Below are positions 19,001-27,953 of a stretch of 64,000 bases of DNA, piece by piece. Both the position numbers and the translations under genes were made by a program. Position 1 is the first letter of the stretch, and every line of letters begins with the position of its first letter. Source of the DNA: Phytohabitans suffuscus (GTDB lineage Bacteria; Actinomycetota; Actinomycetes; Mycobacteriales; Micromonosporaceae); NCBI RefSeq assembly GCF_011764565.1, contig NZ_AP022871.1, positions 9,424,320 to 9,488,319 on the forward strand. The letters run 5' to 3'. The notes beneath the pieces were generated by a model. It was given only the letters and a program-made list of their open reading frames with translations. It did no database searches and was not told the origin of the DNA.

Positions 19001-19874
19001 GCATGGACCGGAGGGCGGTAGTGGCGGCCTGCTCGACGATCTCGATGCCCTTCTCCTGGGTGGCGTGGTGGTCGGACAGGACGGCCACCAGCCAGTCGTG
19101 GCCGTCCTCGGTGATGCGGCCGATGCTGTTGACCACCCACAGTCCCTCGTCGGCGCTGACCTGGACCCAGCCGTTCTTGACCCAGACGCCGGACGCCGTC
19201 GGGGACGCGGCGGCGGGCACGCCCCAGCGCTGCTCCTCGACCACCTGGCCCATCAGCCCGAGCACGAACCTCGCCGCGGCCGTCGACAGTGGACCGCCGT
19301 CCGCGGTGATCGAGCGCAGCAGCCGCACCTGGTCGGCGGCGGTCGTGGTGGTGACACCCCAGGCAGAGTTGGCTTTTGTCTCCTTCATACCGAAGGTCGT
19401 GTTTGCCTCGTTGAGCCCTGAGACGCCGCCCACCGTACGGAAGAGCCGGCTCGCCGCGTCGTTGTCGCTCACGGTGATCATCTCGGTGGCGAGCGCCCGC
19501 TGGGTCGAGGTGAGCGTGTCGTCCTCCAGCAGCAGGGCGGCCAGGATGTCGACCTTGACGATGCTCGCGGTGCGGAACCGCCGGGTGCCCACCGCCAGGC
19601 CGGCCCCGGTCACGCCGTCGTGCAGCGCGACGCTGACCCGACCGCCGTTGTCGCGGACGAACCGCTCCAGCGCCACCTTCGTCCGCGCCACCCGGTCGGG
19701 TGTCGGCGACGGCGTTGGCGACGGCCGGGCGCGGGCGGCCGAGTCTCCGGGACCGGAGGCGCCGGCGGAACCCTGCGACCGGAGAGTCACGACACCGGCA
19801 CCGGCCGTAGTCAGACCCGCGACACCGAAAGCTGCGGCCAGGGAGAGCAGCCCGCGACGGGAGGTGGTCCTCAC
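18993..19874 (-). CDS. Tat-exported class A beta-lactamase-like serine hydrolase
   Basis: A 293-residue protein beginning with a twin-arginine signal (TSRRGLLSLAAAFGVAGL) and a Ser/Pro/Thr linker. The active-site motifs are in the right order: SIVK (catalytic Ser near residue 104), SDN (near 136) and KNG (near 233) in place of KTG. The Omega-loop glutamate is not clearly placed, so true beta-lactamase activity is uncertain; a penicillin-interacting or other serine hydrolase is possible. The GTG start overlaps the stop of the upstream gene (GTGA). Confidence 0.85.
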   Translation of the reverse strand: MRTTSRRGLLSLAAAFGVAGLTTAGAGVVTLRSQGSAGASGPGDSAARARPSPTPSPTPDRVARTKVALERFVRDNGGRVSVALHDGVTGAGLAVGTRRFRTASIVKVDILAALLLEDDTLTSTQRALATEMITVSDNDAASRLFRTVGGVSGLNEANTTFGMKETKANSAWGVTTTTAADQVRLLRSITADGGPLSTAAARFVLGLMGQVVEEQRWGVPAAASPTASGVWVKNGWVQVSADEGLWVVNSIGRITEDGHDWLVAVLSDHHATQEKGIEIVEQAATTALRSMRA

Positions 19875-20674
19875 ATGACTGTTGTACGCGCCCCGCCTGT
19901 GAGTTCGTTCAACGCCCGCACCTCCGCGTAGCCGACCAGGTCTTTGGCCGGGGTGCCGCCGGCGGCGACGGTCACGGCCGCCTCGACCGCGGCGGTCAGC
20001 GCGGCCCGGAAGAGCAGCGAGCCGGTGCTCACCCGACGCACGCCGAGGGCCGCCAGGCGGTCGAGGTCGAGTCCAGGTACATAAAGGACATTGAGCGGGA
20101 CTCCGGCTATCTCCACCAATGCCCCGATCGCGGCGTCGCCGGTCACTCCGGGCACGAAGACCCCGTCGGCGCCGCCGTCCGCGAACTCGCCCACCCGCCG
20201 CAGTGCCTCCTCCAGCGCCGCCGGGGTCGGCCGCCGCGGCCAGTGCGTGTCCGTGCGGGCGTTCACGAACATCTCCGGTACGCGTGACTTGACGGCGCCG
20301 ATCACGGACCGCTGGTGGTCGATCGGGGCGAGGGTGCCGTCCGCCCGGCCGTCCTCGATGTTGACGCCCACGACGCCGAGGCCGGCCAGCTCGGCCACGA
20401 GGTCGGCCACCTCGTCCGGGCGTTCGCTGAAGCCGCCCTCGACGTCGACGCTCACCAGGCACGGCAGTCCCCGCAGCCGGCGGGCGAGGTCGACGGTCTC
20501 GTCCCGGGTCGCCGCGCTCCCGTCCGGCTTGCCGGCGGCGGCCGCGACGCCGAGGCTGGTGGTGCCGACGGCCGCGAACCCCCGCGCGGCGAGCGCCGCG
20601 GCGGAGGCGTGGTCCCAGGCGTTGGGGAGCACGAGCGGCCGGTCGCCGCGGTGCAGGTCCCGGAAGGTCCGCAT
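19871..20674 (-). CDS. Isocitrate lyase / PEP mutase family enzyme
   Basis: A 267-residue TIM-barrel protein of the PEP mutase/isocitrate lyase superfamily. Visible motifs are LPNAWDHASA, the metal-binding VSVDVEGGF, GVNIEDG, NARTDTHW and GADGVFVPG. Members cleave or form C-C or P-C bonds next to a carboxylate (2-methylisocitrate, oxaloacetate, phosphonopyruvate). Loss of the KKCGH loop typical of true lyases leaves the reaction open. It is coupled to the beta-lactamase-like gene by a 4-base overlap; no metabolic link between the two is obvious. Confidence 0.87.
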   Translation of the reverse strand: MRTFRDLHRGDRPLVLPNAWDHASAAALAARGFAAVGTTSLGVAAAAGKPDGSAATRDETVDLARRLRGLPCLVSVDVEGGFSERPDEVADLVAELAGLGVVGVNIEDGRADGTLAPIDHQRSVIGAVKSRVPEMFVNARTDTHWPRRPTPAALEEALRRVGEFADGGADGVFVPGVTGDAAIGALVEIAGVPLNVLYVPGLDLDRLAALGVRRVSTGSLLFRAALTAAVEAAVTVAAGGTPAKDLVGYAEVRALNELTGGARTTVM

Positions 20675-20738
20675 GCCGGCGACGCTAGACCCGAAACCCT
20701 TCGGCGCCCGCCGAAGCGTCGCGGCGACCGGCCATCAG

Positions 20739-20786
20739 GCCGTGACGAGAGCCGTCACGAGAGCCGTCACGAGAGCCGTGGCGATA
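20739..20786. repeat. 12-base tandem repeat, four copies
   Basis: GCCGTSACGAGA repeated at 20739, 20751 and 20763, with a degraded copy at 20775, just downstream of the zinc dehydrogenase gene. Confidence 0.85.
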
Positions 20787-20802
20787 AGCAAACCCTTCCC
20801 AC

Positions 20803-21792
20803 TCAGGGCTCGATCTGTATCTTGCGGCCGACCCCCTCGCGGAACTGGGTCATCGCCTTCGCGTAGTCGTCCAGCGGGTAACGGTGGCTGACGAAGACGC
20901 CGGCGTCGAGCAGGCCGCCGGCCCACAGCTCGCCGGCCCGGTCGAAGCTGTGCAGCACCGCCATCGAGCCGGTGATGGTGATCTCCTGGTTGTAGATCTT
21001 GTAGGGCTCGATCACCGCGCGGGCGCCGTACGACGCGACGCCGAACTGCAGGAACGTGCCGCCCTTGCCGACCCGGCCGAGCCCGTCGGTGATCGCCGCC
21101 TCCACGCCCGTGCAGTCGACGACCACGTCCCAGCCGCGCGGGGCGGTCAGCTCGTCCGCCGAGGTGACCGCGGCCGTACAGCCCAGCAGGCGCGCGGTCT
21201 CCAGGCGGGCCGGGTTGATGTCCACGATGGACACCGAGGCGGCACCGGCCCGCTTGGCCAGCTCCATCATCATCAGCCCCATCGTGCCGGCGCCGTAGAT
21301 GAGGTAGTGGTCGGCGAGCCGGCGCGGCAGCACGTCGAAGCCGCGTACCGCGCAGGACAGCGGCTCGATCAGCGCGGCGTCCGCCACGTTGACCCCGTCC
21401 GGGAGGCGGAAGCAGTTGGCGACCGGGGCGAGCGCGAACTCGGCGGCGCCGCCGGGCCTGGTGACGCCGATCGCGTTCCAGTTCTCGCACAGGTTGCCGC
21501 GGGCCCGTTTGCACTGGTAGCACTCGCCGCAGTGCAGGGACGGGTCCACGGCGACCAGGTCCCCCACCGACAGCTCGGTGACCGCGCCGCCCACCTCGAC
21601 GACGCGGCCGGCGAACTCGTGGCCGGGGACGATCGGGTACGCCGGCGCGAACTCGCCGTCCATGATGTGCAGGTCGGTGCCGCAGATCCCGCAGCCGGCG
21701 ACCTCCACCACCACGTCCCGCGGTCCCGGGGTCGGGTCGGGCACCTTCTCGATCGCGATCCGGCCCGGGGTCACGACAACAGCGGCTTTCAC
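20803..21792 (-). CDS. Zinc-dependent alcohol (polyol) dehydrogenase
   Basis: A 329-residue medium-chain dehydrogenase. The catalytic zinc site is CGICGTDLH ... GHEFAG, the structural zinc lobe has C-x2-C-x2-C-x7-C (CGECYQCKRARGNLC), and the Rossmann motif is YGAGTMG near residue 150. The similarity pattern fits sorbitol/arabitol-type dehydrogenases. It is the last gene of the ABC sugar operon and overlaps the permease stop (GTGA), so it probably oxidises the imported polyol. The substrate is inferred from context. Confidence 0.9.
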   Translation of the reverse strand: MKAAVVVTPGRIAIEKVPDPTPGPRDVVVEVAGCGICGTDLHIMDGEFAPAYPIVPGHEFAGRVVEVGGAVTELSVGDLVAVDPSLHCGECYQCKRARGNLCENWNAIGVTRPGGAAEFALAPVANCFRLPDGVNVADAALIEPLSCAVRGFDVLPRRLADHYLIYGAGTMGLMMMELAKRAGAASVSIVDINPARLETARLLGCTAAVTSADELTAPRGWDVVVDCTGVEAAITDGLGRVGKGGTFLQFGVASYGARAVIEPYKIYNQEITITGSMAVLHSFDRAGELWAGGLLDAGVFVSHRYPLDDYAKAMTQFREGVGRKIQIEP

Positions 21793-22592
21793 TTGACGGC
21801 TCCCATCGAAAGGCCCCGCACCAGCTGCTTCTGCGCCAGCCATCCGGCCAGCACGACGGGCAGGGACACCAGCGTGGCGGCGGCACACAGCCGGGCCAGG
21901 AACAACCCCTCGGAGGAGATGAACCCGACCAGGAAGATCGGCGCCGTGCCGGCGCGGGTCGCGGTCAGGTTGACCGCGAAGAAGAACTCGTTCCAGGAGA
22001 AGATGAAACAGATCAGGGCGGTCGCGGCCAGGCCCGGCGAGACGATCGGCAGCAGCACCCGCCGGATCGAGACCAGCAGCCCGGCGCCGTCCATCTCCGC
22101 GGCCTCCAGCACGGACGCCGGCACCTCCAGCAGGAACGAGCGCATCATCCAGATCGCCAGGGGCAGGTTCATGGCGCTGTAGAGGATCACCATGGTCCAG
22201 ACGTTGTCGAGCATGCCCAGCTCCTTGACCACCAGGTAGATGGGCAGGAGCGCGGCGACCGCCGGCAGCATCTTGGTGGAGATGAAGAAGAACAGCGCGT
22301 CCCGCCACTTGCCCACCGGCCGCAGCGACAGGGCGTACGCGGCCGGGGTGGCCAGCACCAGCACCAACAGGGTGGAGAAGAGGCTGGCCATGAGCGAGTT
22401 CAGCAGGTACGGCGTCAGGTCCCGGTCGAACACCTGCCGGTAACCGTCCAATGTGGGCGTGAAGACCCAGGTGGGCGGGTTGGAGGCGGCGTCGGCCTCG
22501 CGCTTGAAGCCGGTCAGCACCATCCACAGCACCGGGAAGAAGAACACGAGTCCGGCGGCCCACGCCAGGATCGTCCACGGCAGCCGCCTCAT
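21789..22592 (-). CDS. Carbohydrate ABC transporter permease (MalG type)
   Basis: A 267-residue inner-membrane protein with about six helices and the ABC-permease EAA loop (EAAEMDGAGLLVSIRRVLLPIVSPG) that contacts the ATPase. It is the second permease of a sugar importer, and start and stop overlap its neighbours by 4 bases each. No ATPase gene is in the operon; actinomycete sugar importers often share one MsiK-type ATPase encoded elsewhere. Confidence 0.93.
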   Translation of the reverse strand: MRRLPWTILAWAAGLVFFFPVLWMVLTGFKREADAASNPPTWVFTPTLDGYRQVFDRDLTPYLLNSLMASLFSTLLVLVLATPAAYALSLRPVGKWRDALFFFISTKMLPAVAALLPIYLVVKELGMLDNVWTMVILYSAMNLPLAIWMMRSFLLEVPASVLEAAEMDGAGLLVSIRRVLLPIVSPGLAATALICFIFSWNEFFFAVNLTATRAGTAPIFLVGFISSEGLFLARLCAAATLVSLPVVLAGWLAQKQLVRGLSMGAVK

Positions 22593-23524
22593 CGGGAGAC
22601 CTCCATCTTGAACAGGCCGGAGATGACCCGCAGCGCGAACGTGGCGACCGCGATCGTGCCGATCACCACGACGACGCCCGCGGCGGCGGCCTCGCCGTAC
22701 TCGAACTTGCGGAACGTGGTCAGGTAGATCTCGTACGGCAGGTTGGTGGTCGCCGTGCCCGGCCCGCCCTGCGTGATCGTGAAGACCGCGTCGAACGTCT
22801 GCACCAGGTAGATCGAGCCGAGCAGCGCGCTCAGCTCCAGGTACGGGCGCAGGTACGGGAGCGTGATGTGCAGGAACGTCTGCCACGCGCTCGCCCCGTC
22901 GACCCGCGCGGCCTCCAGGGTCTCCAGCGACTGGGACTGCAGCCCGGCCAGGATGATCAGCATCATGAACGGCGTCCACTGCCACACGAGCGTGGCGACG
23001 ACCGCGACCATCGGGTACCCGGAGACCCAGTCGGTGTCGCCGCCGAGAATGCCGTTGATGAGGCCGTACGCCGGGTTGTAGATGGCGTGCTTCCACAGCA
23101 GCGCGGCGGCCATCGGCATCACCAGGAACGGCGTGATGAGCAGCGTGCGCACGACGCCCCGGCCGGGGAACTTGCGGTCCAGCAGGATCGCCAGCCCCAG
23201 GCCGATCAGCACCGAGACGACCACCGAACTGGCGGTCAGTACCACGGTGTTGACCAGCGCGGCCCGCAGCCGGCCGTCGGAGAGCACGGTGGCGTAGTTG
23301 GAGAGGCCGGTGAACTCGCGCGAGCCGGGGCGCAGCGCGTTCCAGCTCAGCGTCGACAGGTAGAGCGTGACCAGGAACGGCACCTGCGTCACGACGATCG
23401 CGAAGATCAGCGCGGGCAGCAGCGGCGCCCGCCGGGACCACCGGTCCCGCCGCGAGGCCGCCGGCCCGGCCCGCTTGCTCGCGGGCCGGACAGGCGCCTC
23501 CTTCTCCAGGGTGGCGGAGCTCAT
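22589..23524 (-). CDS. Carbohydrate ABC transporter permease (MalF type)
   Basis: A 311-residue membrane protein with a cytoplasmic basic N-terminus, about six helices and the EAA loop (EAARVDGASAWQTFLHITLPYLRP). It pairs with the downstream MalG-type permease to form the channel. Start and stop overlap the neighbouring genes (ATGA), indicating tight translational coupling in the order binding protein, permease, permease, dehydrogenase. Confidence 0.93.
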   Translation of the reverse strand: MSSATLEKEAPVRPASKRAGPAASRRDRWSRRAPLLPALIFAIVVTQVPFLVTLYLSTLSWNALRPGSREFTGLSNYATVLSDGRLRAALVNTVVLTASSVVVSVLIGLGLAILLDRKFPGRGVVRTLLITPFLVMPMAAALLWKHAIYNPAYGLINGILGGDTDWVSGYPMVAVVATLVWQWTPFMMLIILAGLQSQSLETLEAARVDGASAWQTFLHITLPYLRPYLELSALLGSIYLVQTFDAVFTITQGGPGTATTNLPYEIYLTTFRKFEYGEAAAAGVVVVIGTIAVATFALRVISGLFKMEVSR

Positions 23525-24891
23525 TTGCGATACTTCTCCGCGACGGTCTCGGCGAGCTTCTGCCCGTCGGCGAGGGCCTGCTCCACCGTCGTCTTGCCGG
23601 CGATCGCCGACGCCACCTCCTGGGAGACCTTGGTGCCGAGGTCGGCGAACTCGGGGATGCCGACGAACTGCACGCCCAGCGCGGGCCGCGGCTGCAGGCC
23701 CGGGTTGGTCGGGTCCGCCTCCTCGATCGCCTTGAGCGTGATGTCGGCGAACGCGGTGGCCGACTGCTTGTACTCGGGCAGGTTGTAGGTCGAGGTGCGC
23801 TTGCCCGCCGGCAGCCGCGACCAGCCCAGCTTCTCGCCGACCAGCTTCTCGTACTCCTTGCCGGTCGCCCACGAGATGAACTGCCACGCGGCGTCGGCCT
23901 GCTTGGTGGTCTTCGGCATCGCCCACGCCCAGGCCCACAGCCACCCGGACGACCTGGTCTTGTTCACCGGCGCGTACGCGTAGCCGACCTTGCCGGCCAC
24001 CTTCGACGCGGACGCGTCCTCGAGGGTGCCCGCGGCGGACGTCGCGTCGTACCACATCGCGGCCTTGCCCTGCCCGAAGGTGTTGAGGCACTCGGTGAAG
24101 CCGGCCTGCGACGCGCCCGCCTCGCCGTACTGGCGGACCAGGTCGACGTAGAACTTGGTGGCCTCGGTGAACTCCGGCGAGTTGACCTTGGGGGTCCAGT
24201 CCTTCTCGAACCAGGTGCCGCCGAACGTGTTCACCACGGTGGTCAGCGGCGCGAAGACCTCGCCCCAGCCGGGCAGCCCGCGCAGGCAGATGCCCGCCAC
24301 GCCGGCCTGCTTGTCGTTGAGCTGCCTGGCGTAGTCGGCGACCTGCTGCCAGGTCGGGCGCTCCGGCATCGTGATGCCCTTGGCGGCGAAGAGGTCCTTG
24401 TTCCACATCAGGAACGAGGACTCGCCGTAGAACGGGGCCGCGTACAGGTTGCCGTCCTCGCCCGACAGCGACTTGACCATCGGTTCGAGCAGGTCGGCCT
24501 CGTCGTAGCCGGAGTCCTTGTCGGCGTAGCTGGACAGCTCGTGCAGCCAGCCGTTCTTGGCCCAGATCGGCGCCTCGTACGCCCCGATCGTGACCACGTC
24601 GTACTGCCCGCCCTGGGTGGCCACGTCCTGGGTCACCTTGTCGCGCAGCTCGTTCTCCGGCAGGATCGTGAACCTCACGGTGATGCCGGTCTCCTTGGTG
24701 AAGGAGTCCGCGGTGAGCTTCGCGATGTCCTCCATCTGCGGGTTGCCCACCATCAGCGCGGTGATCGTCTTGCTGTCCCCGTCACTGCTGGAGCCGGAGC
24801 CACCGGCACCCGAACAGGCGGCGAGGCTCACGATAAGCACCGAAATAAGGGCAAATTCCAAAATAACGGCAAATAAGGGGCGGCGTGACAC
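23521..24891 (-). CDS. Carbohydrate ABC transporter substrate-binding lipoprotein
   Basis: A 456-residue extracellular binding protein. The N-terminus is a lipoprotein signal peptide with lipobox LAAC near residue 25 and a Gly/Ser-rich tether. The mature part has the family 1 solute-binding pattern (ITVRFTILPENELRDKV, then PFYGESSFLMWNKDLF). With the zinc dehydrogenase and DeoR regulator this resembles sorbitol/mannitol-type uptake systems; the actual sugar is inferred. Confidence 0.93.
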   Translation of the reverse strand: MSRRPLFAVILEFALISVLIVSLAACSGAGGSGSSSDGDSKTITALMVGNPQMEDIAKLTADSFTKETGITVRFTILPENELRDKVTQDVATQGGQYDVVTIGAYEAPIWAKNGWLHELSSYADKDSGYDEADLLEPMVKSLSGEDGNLYAAPFYGESSFLMWNKDLFAAKGITMPERPTWQQVADYARQLNDKQAGVAGICLRGLPGWGEVFAPLTTVVNTFGGTWFEKDWTPKVNSPEFTEATKFYVDLVRQYGEAGASQAGFTECLNTFGQGKAAMWYDATSAAGTLEDASASKVAGKVGYAYAPVNKTRSSGWLWAWAWAMPKTTKQADAAWQFISWATGKEYEKLVGEKLGWSRLPAGKRTSTYNLPEYKQSATAFADITLKAIEEADPTNPGLQPRPALGVQFVGIPEFADLGTKVSQEVASAIAGKTTVEQALADGQKLAETVAEKYRK

Positions 24892-24928
24892 GACAAACCT
24901 CCCAGGAGAAATGAGTTGGCGGGGGGAC

Positions 24929-25690
24929 TCAGACCCGCAGCACCTGCGGGCCGAGCAGGGAGTAACGGTGGGCCTCGGACGTGGGCAGCGCCGCGTCCGT
25001 GACGATGGTCTCGAAGTCGGCGATCTCGGCGAAGCGGCAGAAGCTGCTCACCCCGAACTTCGTGTGCACCCCGGCGAACACGCGCCGCCGGGAGACTCGG
25101 ACGACCTGCGCCTTCACGTCGGCGACCGCCGGGTCGGGCGTGGTCAGCCCGTGCTCGCGGGAGATCCCGTTGGCGCCGACGAAGGCCAGGTCGATGACGA
25201 AACCGGCCAGCATCGCGGTGGCCCAGTGGTCGACGGTGGCGAGCGTGCGCCCGCGCACCCGCCCGCCGAGCAGCAGCACGGTGGTGGCCGGGTTGGCGGC
25301 GAGGACCGCGGCCGTGCTGAGCGAGGCGGTGACCACGGTCAGGCTCCGGTCGGCGGGCAGCGCCTCGGCGATCAGCTGCGGGGTGAAGCCCTCGTCGACG
25401 AAGACGGTCTCGGCGTCGCCCACGAGATCGACGCAGGCGGCCGCGATCCGGCGCTTCTCCGGCACCCGCCGGGTGGTGCGCATCGCGAGGGTGGTCTCGA
25501 AGCGGGCGGTCTCCACCGCGCGCGCCCCGCCGTGCGTGCGCCGGACCAGCCCGTGCTGCTCCAGCGTGCGCAGGTCACGCCGGATCGTCTCCGGCGCCAC
25601 GGCCAGCTCGGCGGCGAGCTTGGCCACGTCGACGTCGCCGTTGTCGCGGGCCAGTACGAGGATGCGGTGCTGTCGCTCGTCGGCGTTCAT
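24929..25690 (-). CDS. DeoR family transcriptional regulator
   Basis: A 253-residue repressor-type protein: N-terminal DeoR helix-turn-helix (VDVAKLAAELAVAPETIRRDLRTLEQHGLVRRTHGG, residues about 18-53) and a C-terminal sugar-phosphate-binding domain (VFVDEGFT, TVVTASLSTA, FVGANGIS). It lies 37 bases upstream of the binding-protein gene on the same strand and probably senses a phosphorylated sugar to control the operon. The ATG at 25690 follows a G-rich stretch and begins where DeoR similarity starts; an in-frame ATG at 25726 is less likely. Confidence 0.9.
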   Translation of the reverse strand: MNADERQHRILVLARDNGDVDVAKLAAELAVAPETIRRDLRTLEQHGLVRRTHGGARAVETARFETTLAMRTTRRVPEKRRIAAACVDLVGDAETVFVDEGFTPQLIAEALPADRSLTVVTASLSTAAVLAANPATTVLLLGGRVRGRTLATVDHWATAMLAGFVIDLAFVGANGISREHGLTTPDPAVADVKAQVVRVSRRRVFAGVHTKFGVSSFCRFAEIADFETIVTDAALPTSEAHRYSLLGPQVLRV

Positions 25691-25861
25691 TTTTCCGCCC
25701 CCACCCCCTCTCGGCCGCGTAACCATGTTCTAACACCGCCGTAACGGTGTGAGCCGGTTCACAGCGTGAGTTCCTGCGCCTGACTTTGCCCGTTCGGACC
25801 CGCCGGGGCAACGCTTGCCAGCGGATCTATCCGACATCGACTCTTAAAGGGGATGCCCGAT

Positions 25862-25880
25862 CGGGCGCCATCGGCGCCCG
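25862..25880 (-). terminator. GC-rich hairpin after the FecCD operon
   Basis: CGGGCGCC-ATC-GGCGCCCG forms an 8-base-pair stem immediately after the stop codon of the permease gene that ends at 25883. There is no U tract on that strand, so it may be an actinobacterial stem-only terminator. Confidence 0.4.
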
Positions 25881-25882
25881 TT

Positions 25883-26917
25883 TCATGCCCGGATGCGGCG
25901 CCACTCGTGGGTCAGGAGCCAGGCGAGGTACACGCCGCCGACGGCCGACGTGGCCAGCCCGACGGGCAGCGGCGTGGTCGAGAAGAGCCGCTGGGTGGCC
26001 AGGTCGCAGGCGGCCAGCAGCAGCGCGCCCATCAGCCCGGCGGCCATCAGGCCGGGGCCGGCCGACCGGGTCAGCCGCCGCGCCAGCTGCGGCGCCGCGA
26101 GCGCGACGAAGGCGATCGGGCCGGCGGCCGCCGTCGCGACGGCGCTCAGCGCGACCGCGGCCAGGATCAGCACGCCCCGGGTACGCGCCACGGGCACGCC
26201 CAGCGCCCGCGCGGTGTCGTCGCCCATCTCCAGCATGGCCAGCTTCCGTCCATAGTGGAGCACGAAGGGCAGCAGCACGGCCATGGCGAGGGCGAGCGGC
26301 CGGACGTGGTCCCAGCGCCGCCCGTTGAGGCTGCCGATCAGCCACACCTGGGCCGCGATCGCGTCGTCGAGGCTGGCGCGGGCGATCAGGTAGTTGGTCA
26401 GGGCCAGGAACATCGCGGCGAGGCCGATGCCGATCAGGATCAGCCGCATGCCGGAGAGCGTGCGGCGGAACGCGATCCCGTACACCAGCGCGAGCGTGCC
26501 CAGCCCGCCGCCGACCGCGCCGGCCGCCACCTGGTACATGCCGCCGTCGAAGAGCAGGATCACGACGACCGCGCCGGCGGCCGAGCCGTTGGTGAAGCCG
26601 ATGACGTCCGGGCTGCCCAGCGGGTTGCCGGACAGCCGCTGCATGACCGCGCCGCTCACGCCCAGCGCGAAGCCGACCAGGATGCCGGTGAGCAGCCGGG
26701 GCATCCGCAGCGTCATCACGATGAAGTCGGTGCCCGGCGGGCCCTGCCCGGCGATCGCCCGGAGCACGTCGAGCAGCGGCACCGGGTAGTCACCGGTGGT
26801 CATGGTGACCGCGCCGACCCCCGCGGCGGTCAGCGCGAGCGCGGCGCAGACGGTGAGCATCCGCGGCTGGAGACGCAGCGCGATCCGGTCTCCCCGGGTG
26901 CGCACGACCGCCTTCAC
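25883..26917 (-). CDS. FecCD-family iron-siderophore ABC permease
   Basis: A 344-residue polytopic membrane protein of the FecCD/BtuC family: about nine or ten helices, with the conserved GAVMQRLSGNPLGSPDVIGF segment after the first helices. It is the second of two permeases that form the import channel for ferric siderophore. The GTG start overlaps the preceding permease stop (GTGA). No FecE-type ATPase is adjacent, and the likely cognate binding protein is 30 kb away next to the NRPS. Confidence 0.92.
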   Translation of the reverse strand: MKAVVRTRGDRIALRLQPRMLTVCAALALTAAGVGAVTMTTGDYPVPLLDVLRAIAGQGPPGTDFIVMTLRMPRLLTGILVGFALGVSGAVMQRLSGNPLGSPDVIGFTNGSAAGAVVVILLFDGGMYQVAAGAVGGGLGTLALVYGIAFRRTLSGMRLILIGIGLAAMFLALTNYLIARASLDDAIAAQVWLIGSLNGRRWDHVRPLALAMAVLLPFVLHYGRKLAMLEMGDDTARALGVPVARTRGVLILAAVALSAVATAAAGPIAFVALAAPQLARRLTRSAGPGLMAAGLMGALLLAACDLATQRLFSTTPLPVGLATSAVGGVYLAWLLTHEWRRIRA

Positions 26918-27927
26918 AGCCGGGCCAGCTTCCGGCGGCGGCACAGGGCGATGAAGACCGGCGCGCCCACGAACGCGGTGACGACGCCGGCCTGCAGCTC
27001 GGCGGGGGCGATCACGACCCGCCCGATGACGTCGGCGCCGAGCAGGAGCACGGGGGCGAGCACCATCGAGTACGGCAGCACCCACCGCTGGTCCGGCCCC
27101 ACGATCATGCGGGCCGCGTGCGGTACGGCCAGCCCGACGAAGCCGATCGGCCCGGCCGCCGCGGTGGCCGCCCCGCACAGCAGCGTGACCGCGAGCGCGC
27201 CCAGGGCCCGGGTCCGGCCGACGTGCGCGCCGAGCGCCCGGCCGGCGTCGTCGCCGAGGGCGAGCGCGTTGAGCGGGCGGGCGAGCAGCAGCGCCAGCAC
27301 GATCCCGGCCAGGATGAACGGCGCCACCTGTACGAGGGTGTCCGAGCGCCGCCCGGCCAGCGAGCCCACCACCCAGTAGCGGAACTGGTTGAACGCCCCG
27401 GGGTCCAGCAGCAGCACCGCGTACGTGACCGCGCCGAGCGCCGCGCTCACCGCCGCCCCGGCCAGCACCAGCCGCTCGGGGGTGGCGGCGCGGCCGGCGG
27501 AGCCGATCACGTACACGACGACGGAGACCGCGGCGGCGCCGAGGAACGCGAACCACACGTACCCGACGACGCTGGTCACGCCCCCGTAGGCGATGGCGAG
27601 CGCCACCGCGGCGGCCGCGCCCACGTTGATGCCGAGCAGCCCCGGGTCGGCGAGCGGGTTGCGGGTCACGCCCTGCATCAGCGCGCCGGCCAGCCCGAGG
27701 GCGGCCCCGACCAGGACCGCGAGGAGGGTACGCGGGATGCGCAGGTCGTGGATGATAGCGGCGTCGCTGGAGCCGTCGTCGTGCCAGAGCACGCTCCACA
27801 CCGCGGTGAACGGGATCTGCTTGGACCCGACCCACACGCTCAGCAGGAACACGAGCAGCAGCGCGGCCGTGGCGACGAGCAGGCCGCCGCCCCTGGCCGC
27901 TCCGGCCGCCCCCCTCGCCATACGCAC
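26914..27927 (-). CDS. FecCD-family iron-siderophore ABC permease
   Basis: A 337-residue paralogue of the following gene, with the family segment GALMQGVTRNPLADPGLLGINVGA and ten or so predicted helices. It is the first gene of an operon that starts next to an iron box (27933-27951), so iron starvation should induce it. The start is GTG 27927 or ATG 27921; neither has a clear ribosome binding site. Confidence 0.92.
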   Translation of the reverse strand: MRMARGAAGAARGGGLLVATAALLLVFLLSVWVGSKQIPFTAVWSVLWHDDGSSDAAIIHDLRIPRTLLAVLVGAALGLAGALMQGVTRNPLADPGLLGINVGAAAAVALAIAYGGVTSVVGYVWFAFLGAAAVSVVVYVIGSAGRAATPERLVLAGAAVSAALGAVTYAVLLLDPGAFNQFRYWVVGSLAGRRSDTLVQVAPFILAGIVLALLLARPLNALALGDDAGRALGAHVGRTRALGALAVTLLCGAATAAAGPIGFVGLAVPHAARMIVGPDQRWVLPYSMVLAPVLLLGADVIGRVVIAPAELQAGVVTAFVGAPVFIALCRRRKLARL

Positions 27928-27932
27928 GAACG

Positions 27933-27951
27933 TTAGATTAGCCTCGCCTTA
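27933..27951. promoter_or_regulatory. Iron box (DmdR/IdeR operator) between divergent transport operons
   Basis: TTAGATTAGCCTCGCCTTA matches the actinobacterial iron-box consensus TTAGGTTAGGCTCACCTAA at 15 of 19 positions. It sits 6 bases from the permease start on one side and 3 bases from the ABC transporter ATG on the other, so one repressor dimer pair could silence both directions when iron is plentiful. Confidence 0.8.
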
Positions 27952-27953
27952 CT

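Noticed and set aside
25853..27379. Plus-strand open frame of about 500 codons opposite the FecCD permeases
   Set aside because: Gln/Arg/Ala-rich shadow frame; the opposite strand has conserved FecCD segments and correct overlaps.
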